Position numbers and translations under genes: made by a program | NCBI RefSeq assembly: GCF_000264995.1 | Contig: NW_006767438.1 | Location: 1,068,355 to 1,132,354, forward strand | Source: Punctularia strigosozonata HHB-11173 SS5 | Taxonomy: Eukaryota; Basidiomycota; Agaricomycetes; Corticiales; Punctulariaceae | Direction: 5' to 3' | DNA length: 64,000 nt | Notes under the pieces: model-generated | The model's input: the letters and a program-made list of their open reading frames with translations, nothing else | The model's database searches: none | Told to the model about the DNA's origin: nothing | Part shown: positions 34,901 to 45,672 of the stretch, one piece after another | How positions within the stretch are numbered: position 1 is the stretch's first letter | How the letters are laid out: each line of letters begins with the position of its first letter

Positions 34901-35505
34901 TGAGACAGGTCTCCTGGAAAATGTGACTCGTACCAGAGACACCGTTATAGATCAGATTACACACACACTGTTGCTACATGCGACCCAAGGACCTTGGATT
35001 CGGCTGTGGACGGTGCTCGCCTCGCGCAACTATACATGGTATATTTTTCTCTTGCGTGCCAGTGAATACTGCTTGTCTAACGCGTTTATCGTTTCAGTCA
35101 TACTTCCAAGCGGTATCATCGAGGTTCAATTAATCAGTGGCACTGCGTACAGAGCGTGTCCGGATAGAGCTCGAGGTTGGTCACGTTCATCCGAAACTAG
35201 CTCAGATAGAAGCCGTTACCGGCAAACATAACTACAGAGTCGTCAGTTATCTCAAGACGAAGGCCGCGTATTGGCGTATCAAGTTGGACCGTGCTTGCAG
35301 TGGGCGACGGGCGTCCGCTTCAGCGCGAAGAGGCGAACCCTTGCTCCGAGGACGACGCGCCTGGCACAGGTGATTGGATACACCCACGCCACATTACTCC
35401 CTTCTCCCTTCATGCTACAAGCGCTGCTTGATCCGTTTCTCCGAGCCCCAGACCAGAAAATTTCAATGGGTTGTGGAATGAGGAATGGTAAAAGGACAAA
35501 AGCAG
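31933..35505. other. Long intergenic stretch, no secure gene
   Basis: 3.6 kb. 31933-32960 is GC-rich with poly-C tracts (32160-32190) and many shadow frames, probably the G-alpha promoter region. Microsatellites (CAG)n lie at 33248-33266 and (TG)n at about 33357-33377. Frames at 34045-34470 and 34758-34964 (minus) have no recognised domain. No tRNA before 35506. Confidence 0.4.
33248..33266. repeat. (CAG)n microsatellite
   Basis: Six to seven perfect CAG units in non-coding DNA, about 100 nt before a (TG)n tract at 33357-33377. Confidence 0.85.
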
Positions 35506-35598
35506 TGTCCCTACCAGGGTTCGAGCCTGGGTCTTCACGGTTTGCAGCGACGTAGCGCCTACCACAACGTGATGATCTAACCACTAATCGATGGGGAC
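35506..35598 (-). tRNA. tRNA-His (anticodon GTG) with intron
   Basis: Read on the minus strand: acceptor GTCCCCA pairs with TAGGGAC, with one C-A mismatch. The D-arm has TTAGTGGTTAGA. Anticodon stem TCACG/CGTGA encloses the loop TTGTGG plus C once an intron of about 21 nt is removed (35541-35561, directly 3' of the anticodon, canonical position 37/38). The T-arm is CCAGG CTCGAAC CCTGG. The base before position 1 is G, as expected for the encoded or added G-1 of tRNA-His. The single acceptor mismatch leaves a small chance of a pseudo-tRNA. Confidence 0.82.
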
Positions 35599-35681
35599 CG
35601 AAAGCTATTGCCTCGTTGACTGTTTATATCGTTTAGGCCTGAATCCTAAGGAAACACGAGCGGCAATCTCGGTGCCTGAGA

Positions 35682-35726
35682 TACCACAGCGTGATGATCC
35701 AACCAGTAATCGACAGGGCCCGAAAG
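35682..35726 (-). pseudogene. Partial second copy of tRNA-His (5' half)
   Basis: 45 nt match the 5' half of the adjacent tRNA-His (35559-35603), including D-arm, anticodon stem and flank, with six differences. The 3' half (T-arm and acceptor) is absent. It is in the same orientation, about 80 nt upstream of the complete gene in transcription terms. Confidence 0.75.
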
Positions 35727-35920
35727 ACGAAGCTCGTCAACTGTGTCCCAAACACCAGCCCAGAGCCATCTACCGGGTTCCGTGACGATTCATTGTATCA
35801 CATACAATTTGAGCATTACTGTAACATGGCGCACGATGCAGGGTAGCATAACGTAAGTAACTTACAAGCGGGATCATGGGCAAACCTATCCACCGAGTCC
35901 CTGAACGAAGCGCCGCTCGG

Positions 35921-37166
35921 TCAAAACGACTCCGTCTCATTTACTATCTTTCCATCTCCCTCTCCCACACGATTCCGCTCCATAGACATAGCCCTCGAGG
36001 TCCCACGTCGGGGAATAGTAGCGGGATCCGTGGGCTCGGGGTCAGGCTCCGCAAAGATCCAAGATGATCGTGCCGGAGGTTTACCTTTACCGCGCTTGCC
36101 TTTCGCGCTCCTATCGCGGCTCAACGTGCCGTCTTGCAGCGCCAATCCATCATCCGCAACTGCCGGAATAGGTGATGGTGTGGTCGCGCTCGAGAGGCAT
36201 GCGGGTGACACCAATTTCTCAATCCCGAGCGAGGTGATTATAGAAGTCGGAGTCACCGAAACCTGCGAGCCGACGGGAGGGACATCCCGCGCATCCATCG
36301 TTTCGGAGGACCCAGAGCCTCCACCAGGGCTATTTGTGGTCTCCGGAGACGAAGATGTCTCTGAGATGGCGGCTGCGGCCATCTCTTTGGCCCGGAGCGA
36401 CGCGGGACCGGCTTCGAGGTTGAAAACAGCTTCGACGATTTCCTCCATCTTCCGGCGCGCGTTGTGCACGAGGCGGCGGGCCTTATCTCGTGCGGTCATG
36501 ATTCGCCAGTAGGTGTCCATACCCAGGCGATCAGCCTCCTCGCGCGTGGGCGGATCAGGGCTGGCGCAAGCATCCACGTACGTCGCCGGCAGCCAGCGCT
36601 CCACGCCGTACTTCATAGCACAGATGATCTTGTCTACAGCGCACGCGGTCGCATCGAGTTGCTTAATGGCGAGGGTTTTGACAGATTCGAGCTGGAAGAA
36701 ATGCGCCAGGTGGAGAACAGAGATCCATTCCGCCGAAGATTGAAGGGGGTAAACACCGAAGACGCTAGCTTTCGCCGTTAAATATCGACGACGTCCGGTG
36801 ATGTATCACGAGAACTTACGGAGGCATGGGGTGTAAAATCTCCAGGAAGCATCTCAGGTCCTCCGCTGCGATGTCATTGGGCACCGTGATCGGGGGCAGC
36901 GATTCGCCTGCGATTTTTGAGCGCGTGTCGCTTAGTGTGCGGAACACTTCCGATGCTCGGTACAGCGCGTAACTAGGGACCCTGAACAGTGTAGATCCAG
37001 CCTGTTGTCGCAATTGTTTGGTCAGTATGCTGCCGACGAGCGAGTTCACGAAAACAAATACCTGGATCTCAACATTATCTTCCTCTAGGTACCACCGCGG
37101 ATCTCGGCTTGGAGATGTTGCCCGGGAATCGGAGGCGTGCTCAACCTCAGACCAGTTATCGGACAT
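35921..37166 (-). CDS. BTB/POZ domain protein
   Basis: Exons 37166-36820 and 36764-35921 give 396 residues. The N-terminal fungal BTB domain reads LFRVPSYALYRASEVFRTL, then AEDLRCFLEILHP. Across the intron it continues VYPLQSSAEWISVLHLAHFF and VKTLAIKQLDA, with the usual helix pair after the BTB fold. A helical region (ARDKARRLVHNARRKMEEIVEAV) follows, then a low-complexity Ser/Pro/Thr tail to the C-terminus. Such single-BTB proteins form large families in agaricomycetes and usually act as dimerisation or ubiquitin-ligase adaptor modules; the partner here is unknown. The start at 37166 is chosen because the BTB-type leader (MSDNWSEVEHASD) begins there. Confidence 0.88.
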
Positions 37167-38894
37167 GGCGGATACTGTCGTGATCTCTGTCCGAGTTTGT
37201 GGGAAGGAGCATGAAGTTGCAAGGGAACGAGCGTTATTTGAGGAGTACCGAAAGCTGTTCGCAGCTGTGTGGGGTCTGATACACGTGTCTGTGCAAGTTG
37301 TGGATAGGTTCACCATGGAGAGCCGTCGCTCGGTGATAACACGGTCTTCCGCAACCCCAACGGAAGGAGTATTATATAGCATCCACCTAACTATGCAAAT
37401 ATCCTCTATACATATACGAGCTATAAAATTAAGGTTACGAAGAGGTTTCAGCGTTCACGGATTCCGTACATGAGTGCGCACGCACCGGTCACAGGAGGTC
37501 ATCAGACCGGATAGTTTGTCCTGGAACGGTCAACGACAGGACGAGCAAGTCCAGGGCGGATCCTCCTACATGTCCGGCATGCTCGGCCCGCGCGTTCCGA
37601 AACCAAAGTACCTCCGCGAGTTGCCTAGTACTCGTACATGACCAGCAGAAGGACGCCCACGCGACGAATAGCTTGTCAATGGCGTCGAGTTAAAGCATCT
37701 ACCTTGGGAATGAGATAATGATGGTACAATATTGCTGGCTGGGCGCGCAATGGCGAGCTGAAATATTCGGGAGGTGGAGGCGATACATGAATAGCCCTGA
37801 GGTATCGTCAAGGTCAGCCGGGTCAAAGAGACGAACGATCAGAAGAGAAAAACTTGCCTCTGTGCCAAGACGGTGGCGTCCCCGACGGTCATGATCGCCT
37901 CAGATTACTGTAATGGAGATATCCACAATATTGTCCATCTGCACCTAACTCCTGGTGTTCTTGCCCATCCCGGCGTAGAATCCAGCATCGATTCGTGATA
38001 TTTCGTCGCAAAAGATGGGTAGGAACATGTTCTACTCCCTCCCGGATCGGTGGTCGCACCATGCACGTCCAGCCGTCCAGCGGTGCGATGATCGCCTTTC
38101 GAACGGTCGTTATGGGCTTCTGAGTTGGAAATGGACTGTATGGGAAAGTCGATGACGCGCTATTGCTACGTGGTGAAGTGTTGTGGACTTGACGCGGTGC
38201 CCTTAACGTGGTGCTCTCAAGCGCCGGCTGCTGATGTGGTAGATATAGAAAGCCAGGTATGAGGATAGGGCGCATCGGTGAATATTGCCGGGGGGGAGGG
38301 GGGCGAGGAAACGACCTTCGTGGTCCAGACTGCCGCGATCTGTCCTTGGGTCGGTCAGTGCATAGTGAGTACGAGCGATACGGGTGATGGGCGTACGGGT
38401 AATAATATCCGCCGGGAAGGTAGCGTCTACTAGTACGTTGGCGACATCGAAGCCCTTGACGATATTCAGCTCGAGCTTGCGGGTACTGTACACCAGCTAA
38501 TTACGGCGAGAACATTGTGCTCACAGAGAATCCATTCCATCCGCAAATTAGAGAATGTATGTCAGCGCTTGTCCTTGAGCGACTGCATTTGCCGGTAATC
38601 CGTGATCGTGAACATCGTCAGCCGTGGTGGATGTCGAGGAAGGGATATATCCGGTAATTGCCGACGCTTTCCTGCGTCAGCTTGGTGACCTCTCAACGCC
38701 TTCGACCCTCTGACGAGCTAGACCAAGCCGTTAAAGAGAACCAGGTCTCGTCGAGGCTCATCTGGGCGCTGTTTTCGATCTCACGGGACTACTGACCGTT
38801 TCGCAACAAATCACATAAGACTGTACAACTGCCCCAGCCTCTCGCCGCTCAAGCCTTTTTTCCGCCATCGCTTAAAGTCCTGGCAGAGGTTATC
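37167..38894. other. Intergenic, no secure gene
   Basis: Minus-strand frames at 37566-37826, 37889-38275 and 38203-38493 overlap but show no conserved block or consistent splice pattern. They may be remnants of a decayed gene; nothing can be assigned. Confidence 0.35.
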
Positions 38895-40030
38895 ATGGAC
38901 TCAAGTGCAAACGCTGCTGGCCCCGCTTTGGTTGCTTGCCTTGCCGCGTGGCGTCGGGCGTCCCCTACAACGTCGCTCGCCGCCAACCCCTGTACCGCCG
39001 GCGCCGTCACCGAAGGGCTCATATCCTTCCTCAATCTTACCTCCACTTCGGAAACCAGCCTCTCCCGAAACGCGTCGTGGACCAACTTCGTGGCCGCGTA
39101 CTGCCTCAACGCTCCTGTGAGTTAAGACTATCAGTGGCTAGATCATCACACCGTCATCCAGGAAGAAGCTGACAGAGGTTCTTCTTCTATACCAAGCCCG
39201 ACGATGGCTGCCCTTTCGGCGTGTGCCCAAACGCAGACATAGCAGGTAAGCACGATTATCTTCTTTCCTCCTCCGTGTTGTACGTTATCTCCGTCATCGT
39301 ATTTGCTCTGACGAAATGGCTCGGACAGGGCTATTTGTTCGTATCACGAGTGCGTTATATTGTGCTTGTTGTGGCTCAGTAGCGTTTTGATGGGTTATTA
39401 TCGTGAATAGCATATGTGACGGCACTATGCGCAAGTGGGTCTGCATTGTTGCTTTCACATATGATGCTGATTCTTGTGCGTGTGCGTGTGGCTACTGAGA
39501 TTGGTTGATTCTGTTCCCTAATACGGTGGAAGACCGTGAAGACGGTATGATATGTTATGTAGTGGTTACTTTGCTCATAATCACACGTTCTAGCGATTCA
39601 AGGGCACATCGCCATAATAGGATTGCAGCTTCTTGCAGGAATCATCGCCTTGCTAAACGGCCAGCTCACGCAACCACATGCCTTGACTCTAGGGTATCTG
39701 TGCGGATCCCCGACGCTTTGGAAATTAATCTCCCCCTCGTTTTCATACTTGTCTGGTCCCGTCATGAGTCCACCGAGAGGGCTTGCAGCCCCCGCCGGAC
39801 GGGCTAAACCTCGGTTATCGAGTTCTGAAACACCTCACTTTCAAGCAATCCTGCAAGTTCTGTGGCTTTTCTTTGCTGTGTTGATGGCAACGGGAATAAT
39901 ACACCCGCGTGGCATCTTCTCCCAATCTTCTTGTCACACGCCTCCAACCCACACGGTCCTATATATGCTCATCTTCGTCGAACTTGTCCAACTCCTTGGC
40001 ATTGGGCCGATCATCCAGAGGCTGCAGTGA
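38895..40030 (+). CDS. Unrecognised probable membrane protein, multi-exon
   Basis: Exons 38895-39116, 39176-39245 and from 39621 to stop 40028-40030 join in one frame. The first encodes NPCTAGAVTEGLISFLNL and SWTNFVAAYCLNAP. The second encodes FFFYTKPDDGCPFGVCPNAD. The third encodes hydrophobic LQLLAGIIALLNG, then ILQVLWLFFAVLMATGII and LIFVELVQLLGIGPII. The cysteine-containing loop followed by three hydrophobic segments suggests a membrane protein. The frame stays open upstream to about 38790, so the real start may be earlier. The 375-nt middle intron is long for this genome and may hide an exon. No family was recognised. Confidence 0.45.
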
Positions 40031-41500
40031 GCTGCACCTACATATACTCTCAAGTCACGGCTTCTCATGAATTTTCGCGTCGCTGTGGTGGAACAACTCT
40101 CATCGTTATCCACAACAGGCGAACCTCTTCTCGGACTACCCAAAAATTCATCATCCTCTCCGGATTTATTGTCCTCGACCACGCATGCTATGTACTCTGG
40201 GTCGTCGAAGTAGAGCTTTACATCAAGGATCTCCCGGATCAACGGGTCACGTACTCATTCGGACAAGTAAGAAATAACAACAGAGAAATAACAACAGTGC
40301 CTAAGCTGTTCTGACCTGAACCCCACGAAATTAGTTTTTAGCACTGATGGCAGTGATTCCCGTACTGCTGTCGTGTGCAAGGGCCCTCCGGGACATATGG
40401 AGGGAGAGGATGTCACAGGCCGTTATTCGGTCAGAGTGAGAAGAAGCCAATATTCGGCCGTATGCATGACGTCGGAACGTCCGGGTATGTGACCGATCTG
40501 ACCATTGCTCCTCCCTACAACCCTCGGTAACGGGACTGACTTGGATTCTCCGTAACGACAGGAGGTGGGGGCGCGCGTACTTATGGTTCCAGCGACCGAC
40601 CGCTGGAACTCGTTCGAGTTCACCCTCAGGGGCTTCCAAATTCGACTGTAACGAACCTCGCGCTGATGAGCAAACAAATGTGCGCCAGAGCAGGGGAAGG
40701 CCGAGGAGAAGTGAGTCCCTGGATAGCTGAGGCAGTGTTCCATTGTACCAATCTGAACCCGGTCGGCGCGAGCCATCGTCAAGAAAGGGGTAAACCGATG
40801 TAGTCACGACGTCCCTGGGCGAGACTGAGAACGCGTCTTTACCAACGTTGATAAACAGGCTTACAGTCCACTGAAACTGGTGACCGGTCCAAGTCGCCAG
40901 GCTGATCCATACTGCGCCGGATCGCGGTGCGGATCAAGCACTAGTCAGGTCGTGGTGTATCCAATACCCATCGGCGTCCTGCTGCATGCACGACGCAGGG
41001 TATTAAGTTCGGCCCTAAGCGTAGTGCATGACTTGACATGAGTCAATGTCGTCGAGGACCGGGATAACTGAGGCTTCTGTGGTACGATCGACGTATTTCG
41101 AGGGATAAAATTGGGTCATACCTGGTTTCATGACCAAGCTCTTTCTCAGCAACGAGCATACGTCGTATGACTCGAGGGTCGAAGATGTCGCACCAAGCAG
41201 TACCATCCGTACGTATCGGCGTACTAGCATGTTTGTGATGTGCGCTTGTGAATGTTATTAGATATTGTTTTTGAAACAATGCTGGGTTGCGTCAGACAGT
41301 TGAAACGACAAATATGTACGTGGACTGGAAGTCAAGGGGTGAGTCCACTCCGCCTGTCCGTCACCCGAGGAACAATCTCGCCAGGAATATTGCGAACAAC
41401 GCAGTAGTCGGCGAATCAGCGGGAGTGTGTGACGATGAAGGCGGAAGCAAAGAAACTCCCATCGGCGGGCCGGCCGACGACGCTCTGGCTTTCGAGCGAA
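40031..41500. other. Intergenic, no secure gene
   Basis: A minus-strand frame near 40242-39934 contains KLYFDDPEYIACVVEDN and looks protein-like but cannot be placed. The other frames look random. Confidence 0.35.
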
Positions 41501-41507
41501 TGACTCA
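41501..41507. promoter_or_regulatory. Gcn4/Cpc1-type site upstream of aspartokinase
   Basis: Perfect TGACTCA about 140 nt upstream of the aspartokinase ATG. This is the binding site of the bZIP activator of general amino-acid control in fungi, and aspartokinase genes are classic targets. The regulation is inferred from site and context. Confidence 0.6.
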
Positions 41508-41647
41508 ATTTCCCTACGCCGACTTCCGACAAAAACCCCATCGGCCTCCTTGATCATGGCTCCCTATTCCTCCCTTTTCTCCGTTTCGCTCTTCCCTACC
41601 GCTCTGTAGCAAAAACACCCTGAGGGAGGTCAACGCCGACGCTGAAG

Positions 41648-43870
41648 ATGTCGGATCTATCCACCCCGTCTCAGTCCTCGGCCTCATCACGCTCGTCGTC
41701 CATCTCGTCAAGCGGCGTCCGGACACCTCCGAACCTCCACCAGAACACGATAGACCCCTCTGCTAGATGGCTCGTTCAAAAGTTCGGAGGGACGAGTGTT
41801 GGGAAGTTTGCGACCAAGATCGCGTCGGACGTGGTCTCGTACGTGTTCCCATATGTGGTCTTCATCAAGGTCTAGTACTGACATATATCGTTCGTGGCGC
41901 AGTGACTACTTGGACCAACACAAGGTCGCTGTTGTATGCTCAGCGAGATCAGGGACGACCAAGGCTCTTGGTACCACCAATCTGCTTCTCAAGGCAGCAT
42001 CCCAGGCGCTCGACCGATCCTCCTCCCCGCTCGGCCCCTCCGGCACCGTCACTCCATCCATATCCAACCCTCTCTTCGGGCGCGGCTCGCTACCACAGTC
42101 ACCCGTTGATACACCGTTACGAGAACGCGCGGGTTCGGGGGGTTCATCTCCGTACGGCTCCTTCATCGGAAGCAACGAAACGCCGAGCTTCGTGGAGACG
42201 GTGGACGTGCTCAGAGCCGAACATCTATCTGCGGCGCGCTCAACCATACAGGATCAGAAACTTCTCGCCAACCTCGAAGCAGAAATCGAAAGAGACTGCG
42301 AGCATCTGAAGAGCTTCCTCTTTGCAGCGCGAGTACGCTGGCTTACTCATATATATTCTCTCCGTTACTAACGGACATCAGATCATCGACGAAATCTCAC
42401 CCCGTTCGCGAGATAGCATAGTGGGCTTTGGAGAACGGCTAGCATGCAAGTTCATGGCTGCCGTGCTTCGGGATCACGTACGTACAACCTAACCGTCAGC
42501 GCCGCAAATACTCATAGCAGGTTTTTCTCAGGGTGTAGACGCGGAGTACGTATCATTAGAGAACATCGTCCCTCAACTGGAGGACAGCTCGTCCGGAGAC
42601 GATCAAACATTAGACCAAGATTTTTACGATAGACTCGCGGTGGCCGTCGGTGAGCGCGTAAAGCAGTGCGCACCTAGAGTTCCCGTCGTCACAGGTCCGT
42701 CATCCATCTCCCCACATCTTTCTAGTTATAAAGTCTCTTTCAGGCTTCTTTGGTCCCGTCCCCGGCTCGCTTCTCAAGCAGATCGGGCGCGGCTACACAG
42801 ACCTGCTCTCCGCCCTCCTCGCCGTCGGGCTCGAAGCATCCGAGCTCCAGATCTGGAAAGAAGTTGACGGCATCTTCACCGCCGACCCGCGCAAGGTCCC
42901 CACCGCCCGACTCATCAGCATCATTTCCCCGGACGAAGCCGCCGAGCTGACCTACTACGGGAGCGAGGTCGTCCATCCGTTCACGATGGAGCAAGTCATC
43001 CGGAGAAAGATCCCGATCCGCATCAAGAACGTCGAGAATCCGAAGGGCGGAGGGACCGTCATTCACCCTGACCCCGAGGCGGACGCGCATCACCTCCTGG
43101 ACGAGATGGGCGCCCGGGTGACCTCCGGGCTCGCGGAACCCCTTGGCACTCCCACCTTGCATGACCTGGCCGTCGTCGAGGAGAACGGGATAGGCGGTTC
43201 TGCCTACCTCGAGGGGTACCTGAACGGCACCTCCCGTGGCAGCGTCCATCAACACAAGAAGTTGCCCACTGCCGTCACGATCAAAGAGCGCATCGTCGTC
43301 CTGAACGTAAACTCGAATCGAAAGAGCGTCAGTCACGGTTTTTTGGCGGGCATCTTTGGCACGTTAGACCGGTTCGGGGTCGTCGTGGACCTGATTAGCA
43401 CGAGCGAGGTGCATGTCAGTATGGCAATCGAAGAAGCTGGGATGGACAAGAAGGGCCTCGAGAAGCTCGTGAGGGAACTTCGAAGGAGTGGATCGGTACG
43501 TCTCATAACTTGATGATGCCGATCTGTCATTTTGCTGACGTTGCTGGTTCTACAGGTCTCTGTTCACCGCGACATGGCCATTTTGTCGCTCGTGGGCAAG
43601 CAGATGCGCAATATGGTCGGTATCGCGGGCCGGATGTTCCAGACCCTCGCCCAAGGGAACGTGAATATCGAGATGATCAGTCAGGGCGCCAGCGAGATCA
43701 ACATCTCGTGTGTCATCGACGGGCGGGACGCCGTGAAGGCGCTCAACCTTATCCATCAGAGCTGCTTGCAGATCAGGTAAGCGTTCAGCGCAAACGGGGT
43801 CCGAGTCATCTGACACGTCGGTTACAGGCCTGAAGGAGCAAAAGGCAGGGTCGGTCCTTGGCTGTTCTGA
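41648..43870 (+). CDS. HOM3: Aspartokinase
   Basis: Phosphorylates aspartate in the first step toward threonine, methionine and isoleucine. Exons 41648-41838, 41903-42332, 42382-42477, 42532-42694, 42744-43495, 43556-43776 and 43828-43870 give 631 residues, all in phase. After a Ser-rich leader come the amino-acid kinase signature VQKFGGTSVGKF, VCSARSGTTKALGTTNLLLKA, GFGERLACKFMAAVL and RGYTDLLSALLAVGL. The substrate-binding stretch is WKEVDGIFTADPRKVPTA, followed by LTYYGSEVVHPFTMEQ. Two C-terminal ACT domains follow (VLNVNSNRKSVSHGFLAGIF; MAILSLVGKQMRNMVGIAGR), as expected for feedback regulation by threonine. A Ser/Pro-rich insert between the first kinase blocks (LFGRGSLPQSPVDTP) is typical of basidiomycete versions. 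Confidence 0.97.
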
Positions 43871-43973
43871 GCGAACGAACGACCGATAGCACGCACTCCG
43901 CGCGTACAACATCCAACTGCTGTGCTGGTGCACGAATCGATTCCCTCGGAGGGTTATCGACCATTCCCACTTC

Positions 43974-44133
43974 TGTCCAACCAGAGCAATTACCCGGGAT
44001 AGCTAACTTACCCGGCGTGCAGGAATGCTGTCCAACCAACATTAAGCACAGTTCCTGTCCAACCAGGACTTGGCGTCCGTCCAACCGGACCTTACGCTTG
44101 TCCAACCAAGCTTTGCAGTTAACAGTCGAACCA
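43974..44133. repeat. Cluster of GTCCAACC direct repeats
   Basis: TGTCCAACCA occurs exactly at 43974-43983, 44029-44038, 44056-44065 and 44099-44108. Variants are CGTCCAACCG at 44078-44087 and AGTCGAACCA at about 44124-44133. Spacings are 55, 27, 22, 21 and 25 nt. It lies 100-260 nt downstream of the aspartokinase stop. The function is unknown. Confidence 0.8.
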
Positions 44134-44566
44134 GGTCGATAGGAAATGCGCGCCCAGTTTTGTGAGCAGTAGCGGCTGGAAAGCGGGATGCGCGCCGAAC
44201 TTTTATGTTTCGCCACATCGATGAGGATGTTTGTCGAGATGCGGGGGACAAGGTGCTATACTGTACAGTCGCATCCTAGATTTGGAAACCGTCTCAGGAT
44301 GGTACGGGTCGAGAGACGATATACGCTTGGCTGAACCCTGATTCGATCCCCAGGATGAGTAATGGATATCTAGGGTGAAGATTTCGTGCCGTTATGCGTG
44401 TTGTTTATTACCAGAGAGCCCGTCGTTAACGTTGCAGAGATGTCGACACGTGAAAGAGGGATCGACGTCGGGGCCTTCTATTCCACTATCTGAAACTGTG
44501 GAACTTGAATAGCATGACGTGCACTCATTCTTGAGACCCGAAATTCACTGTCGACGTAGAATCTAG

Positions 44567-45286
44567 ATGTATTCGTCGCGCTGGGGCCCCGAGGATCGTA
44601 AGCCAAACATCGAAGACGAAAGCACGCAACGGTCAGTCCCGCCATTCCATTCTTATGGCCACCGTTGTGCCTATCTCAATTCATCCCGTTCTTTTCAGGA
44701 AGAATCTGCGTTTGTTATATACGTGCAGCCTCGTGTGTGTAGCATGCCGTTACTCTGCATTTGCCTGATCGGGAACGGGAAGGGGTATAAAGTACGTAAG
44801 GTCAATTCTGGTTCGCCGTTTGCGCCCCTGCGCGGAGGGCCCTACATCCAACTTGAGATTGCTCGCAGAACACGCCAAATTATTCAGCTCGTAGACGATG
44901 ATCCCTCCGATTACACGATCCTAGAATCATGTGTTTTGGTTATATGTTCTTCCATACCTGCTGTGGTGTACGATATGAAGGATTCCCCAGTTGCCAGCAC
45001 CATGGCAGATATGTTAAGGATCGCTGTAAAGGCTGCGGAATGTGCACCTTACGTATGCAACCGTGTTTCGATGCTAGCGCTCATGCAGGTCGCAATTGGT
45101 CTTGTCCCGACGTGCGCTGTCATCACGGGCTGTCAGGCCACAATCAGCTCCTTTGTGATAAGGACGTTGGCAGGAATCCTTCTGATTGCTCTATTATTGT
45201 GGAGCGACGACCCCGGTCCCAGATGTTCCGGACTTCTTGTCCAACAAGAAAGGCGACCACGACGCCGGACTTGCATCATTGATTAA
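44567..45286 (+). CDS. Hypothetical open frame, uncertain
   Basis: A 239-residue uninterrupted frame with a hydrophobic C-terminal third (LMQVAIGLVPTCAVITG, then VIRTLAGILLIALLLW). No recognised domain or splice-supported extension. The region between aspartokinase and the first helicase otherwise holds nothing recognisable. It may be chance; length and two hydrophobic segments are the only support. Confidence 0.25.
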   Translation: MYSSRWGPEDRKPNIEDESTQRSVPPFHSYGHRCAYLNSSRSFQEESAFVIYVQPRVCSMPLLCICLIGNGKGYKVRKVNSGSPFAPLRGGPYIQLEIARRTRQIIQLVDDDPSDYTILESCVLVICSSIPAVVYDMKDSPVASTMADMLRIAVKAAECAPYVCNRVSMLALMQVAIGLVPTCAVITGCQATISSFVIRTLAGILLIALLLWSDDPGPRCSGLLVQQERRPRRRTCIID

Positions 45287-45672
45287 TGCACGTGGCCGTT
45301 CCTCCGTGCCCTCAGCTCCTCCTCAGTTCTCTCCCGAGCTGTGTGTCGCCAATTTTGGACTTCGAGCTCCTCGTCACACTTCTGCTGACCGAGCTCAGTG
45401 TGAACATTAGACGAGATTGTCCTTGTCATCAGTCAAACTCGCCGATGGAACGTGCTCTGGGACGTGCGCGTGAGACTCCGTCTCAGGAATAGCAGAGCTT
45501 GAATCCAAACTCAACTCGAATGGAAGCAATGGAAGCTCATGACGGGCATTCAGTATCCGTTCCGTGAGTCAGACTGAGGGATCCACTCCCATGACCTGCA
45601 TTTGCATGCGACTAAAGAGGAACATCGATAGGGAATGCTGCACCGTTTCCTTTCCCCTCTCACCCAGTCACG

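Noticed and set aside
35279-35584. 101-residue minus-strand frame (EDPGSNPGRD)
   Set aside because: It overlaps the tRNA-His gene; this is another typical spurious tRNA-derived frame.
43974-44133. CRISPR-like array
   Set aside because: Eukaryotic context, repeat units of only 8-10 nt and irregular spacing.
44335-44360. Possible tRNA T-arm (GATTCGATCCCC)
   Set aside because: No matching acceptor, D-arm or anticodon stem could be folded around it.
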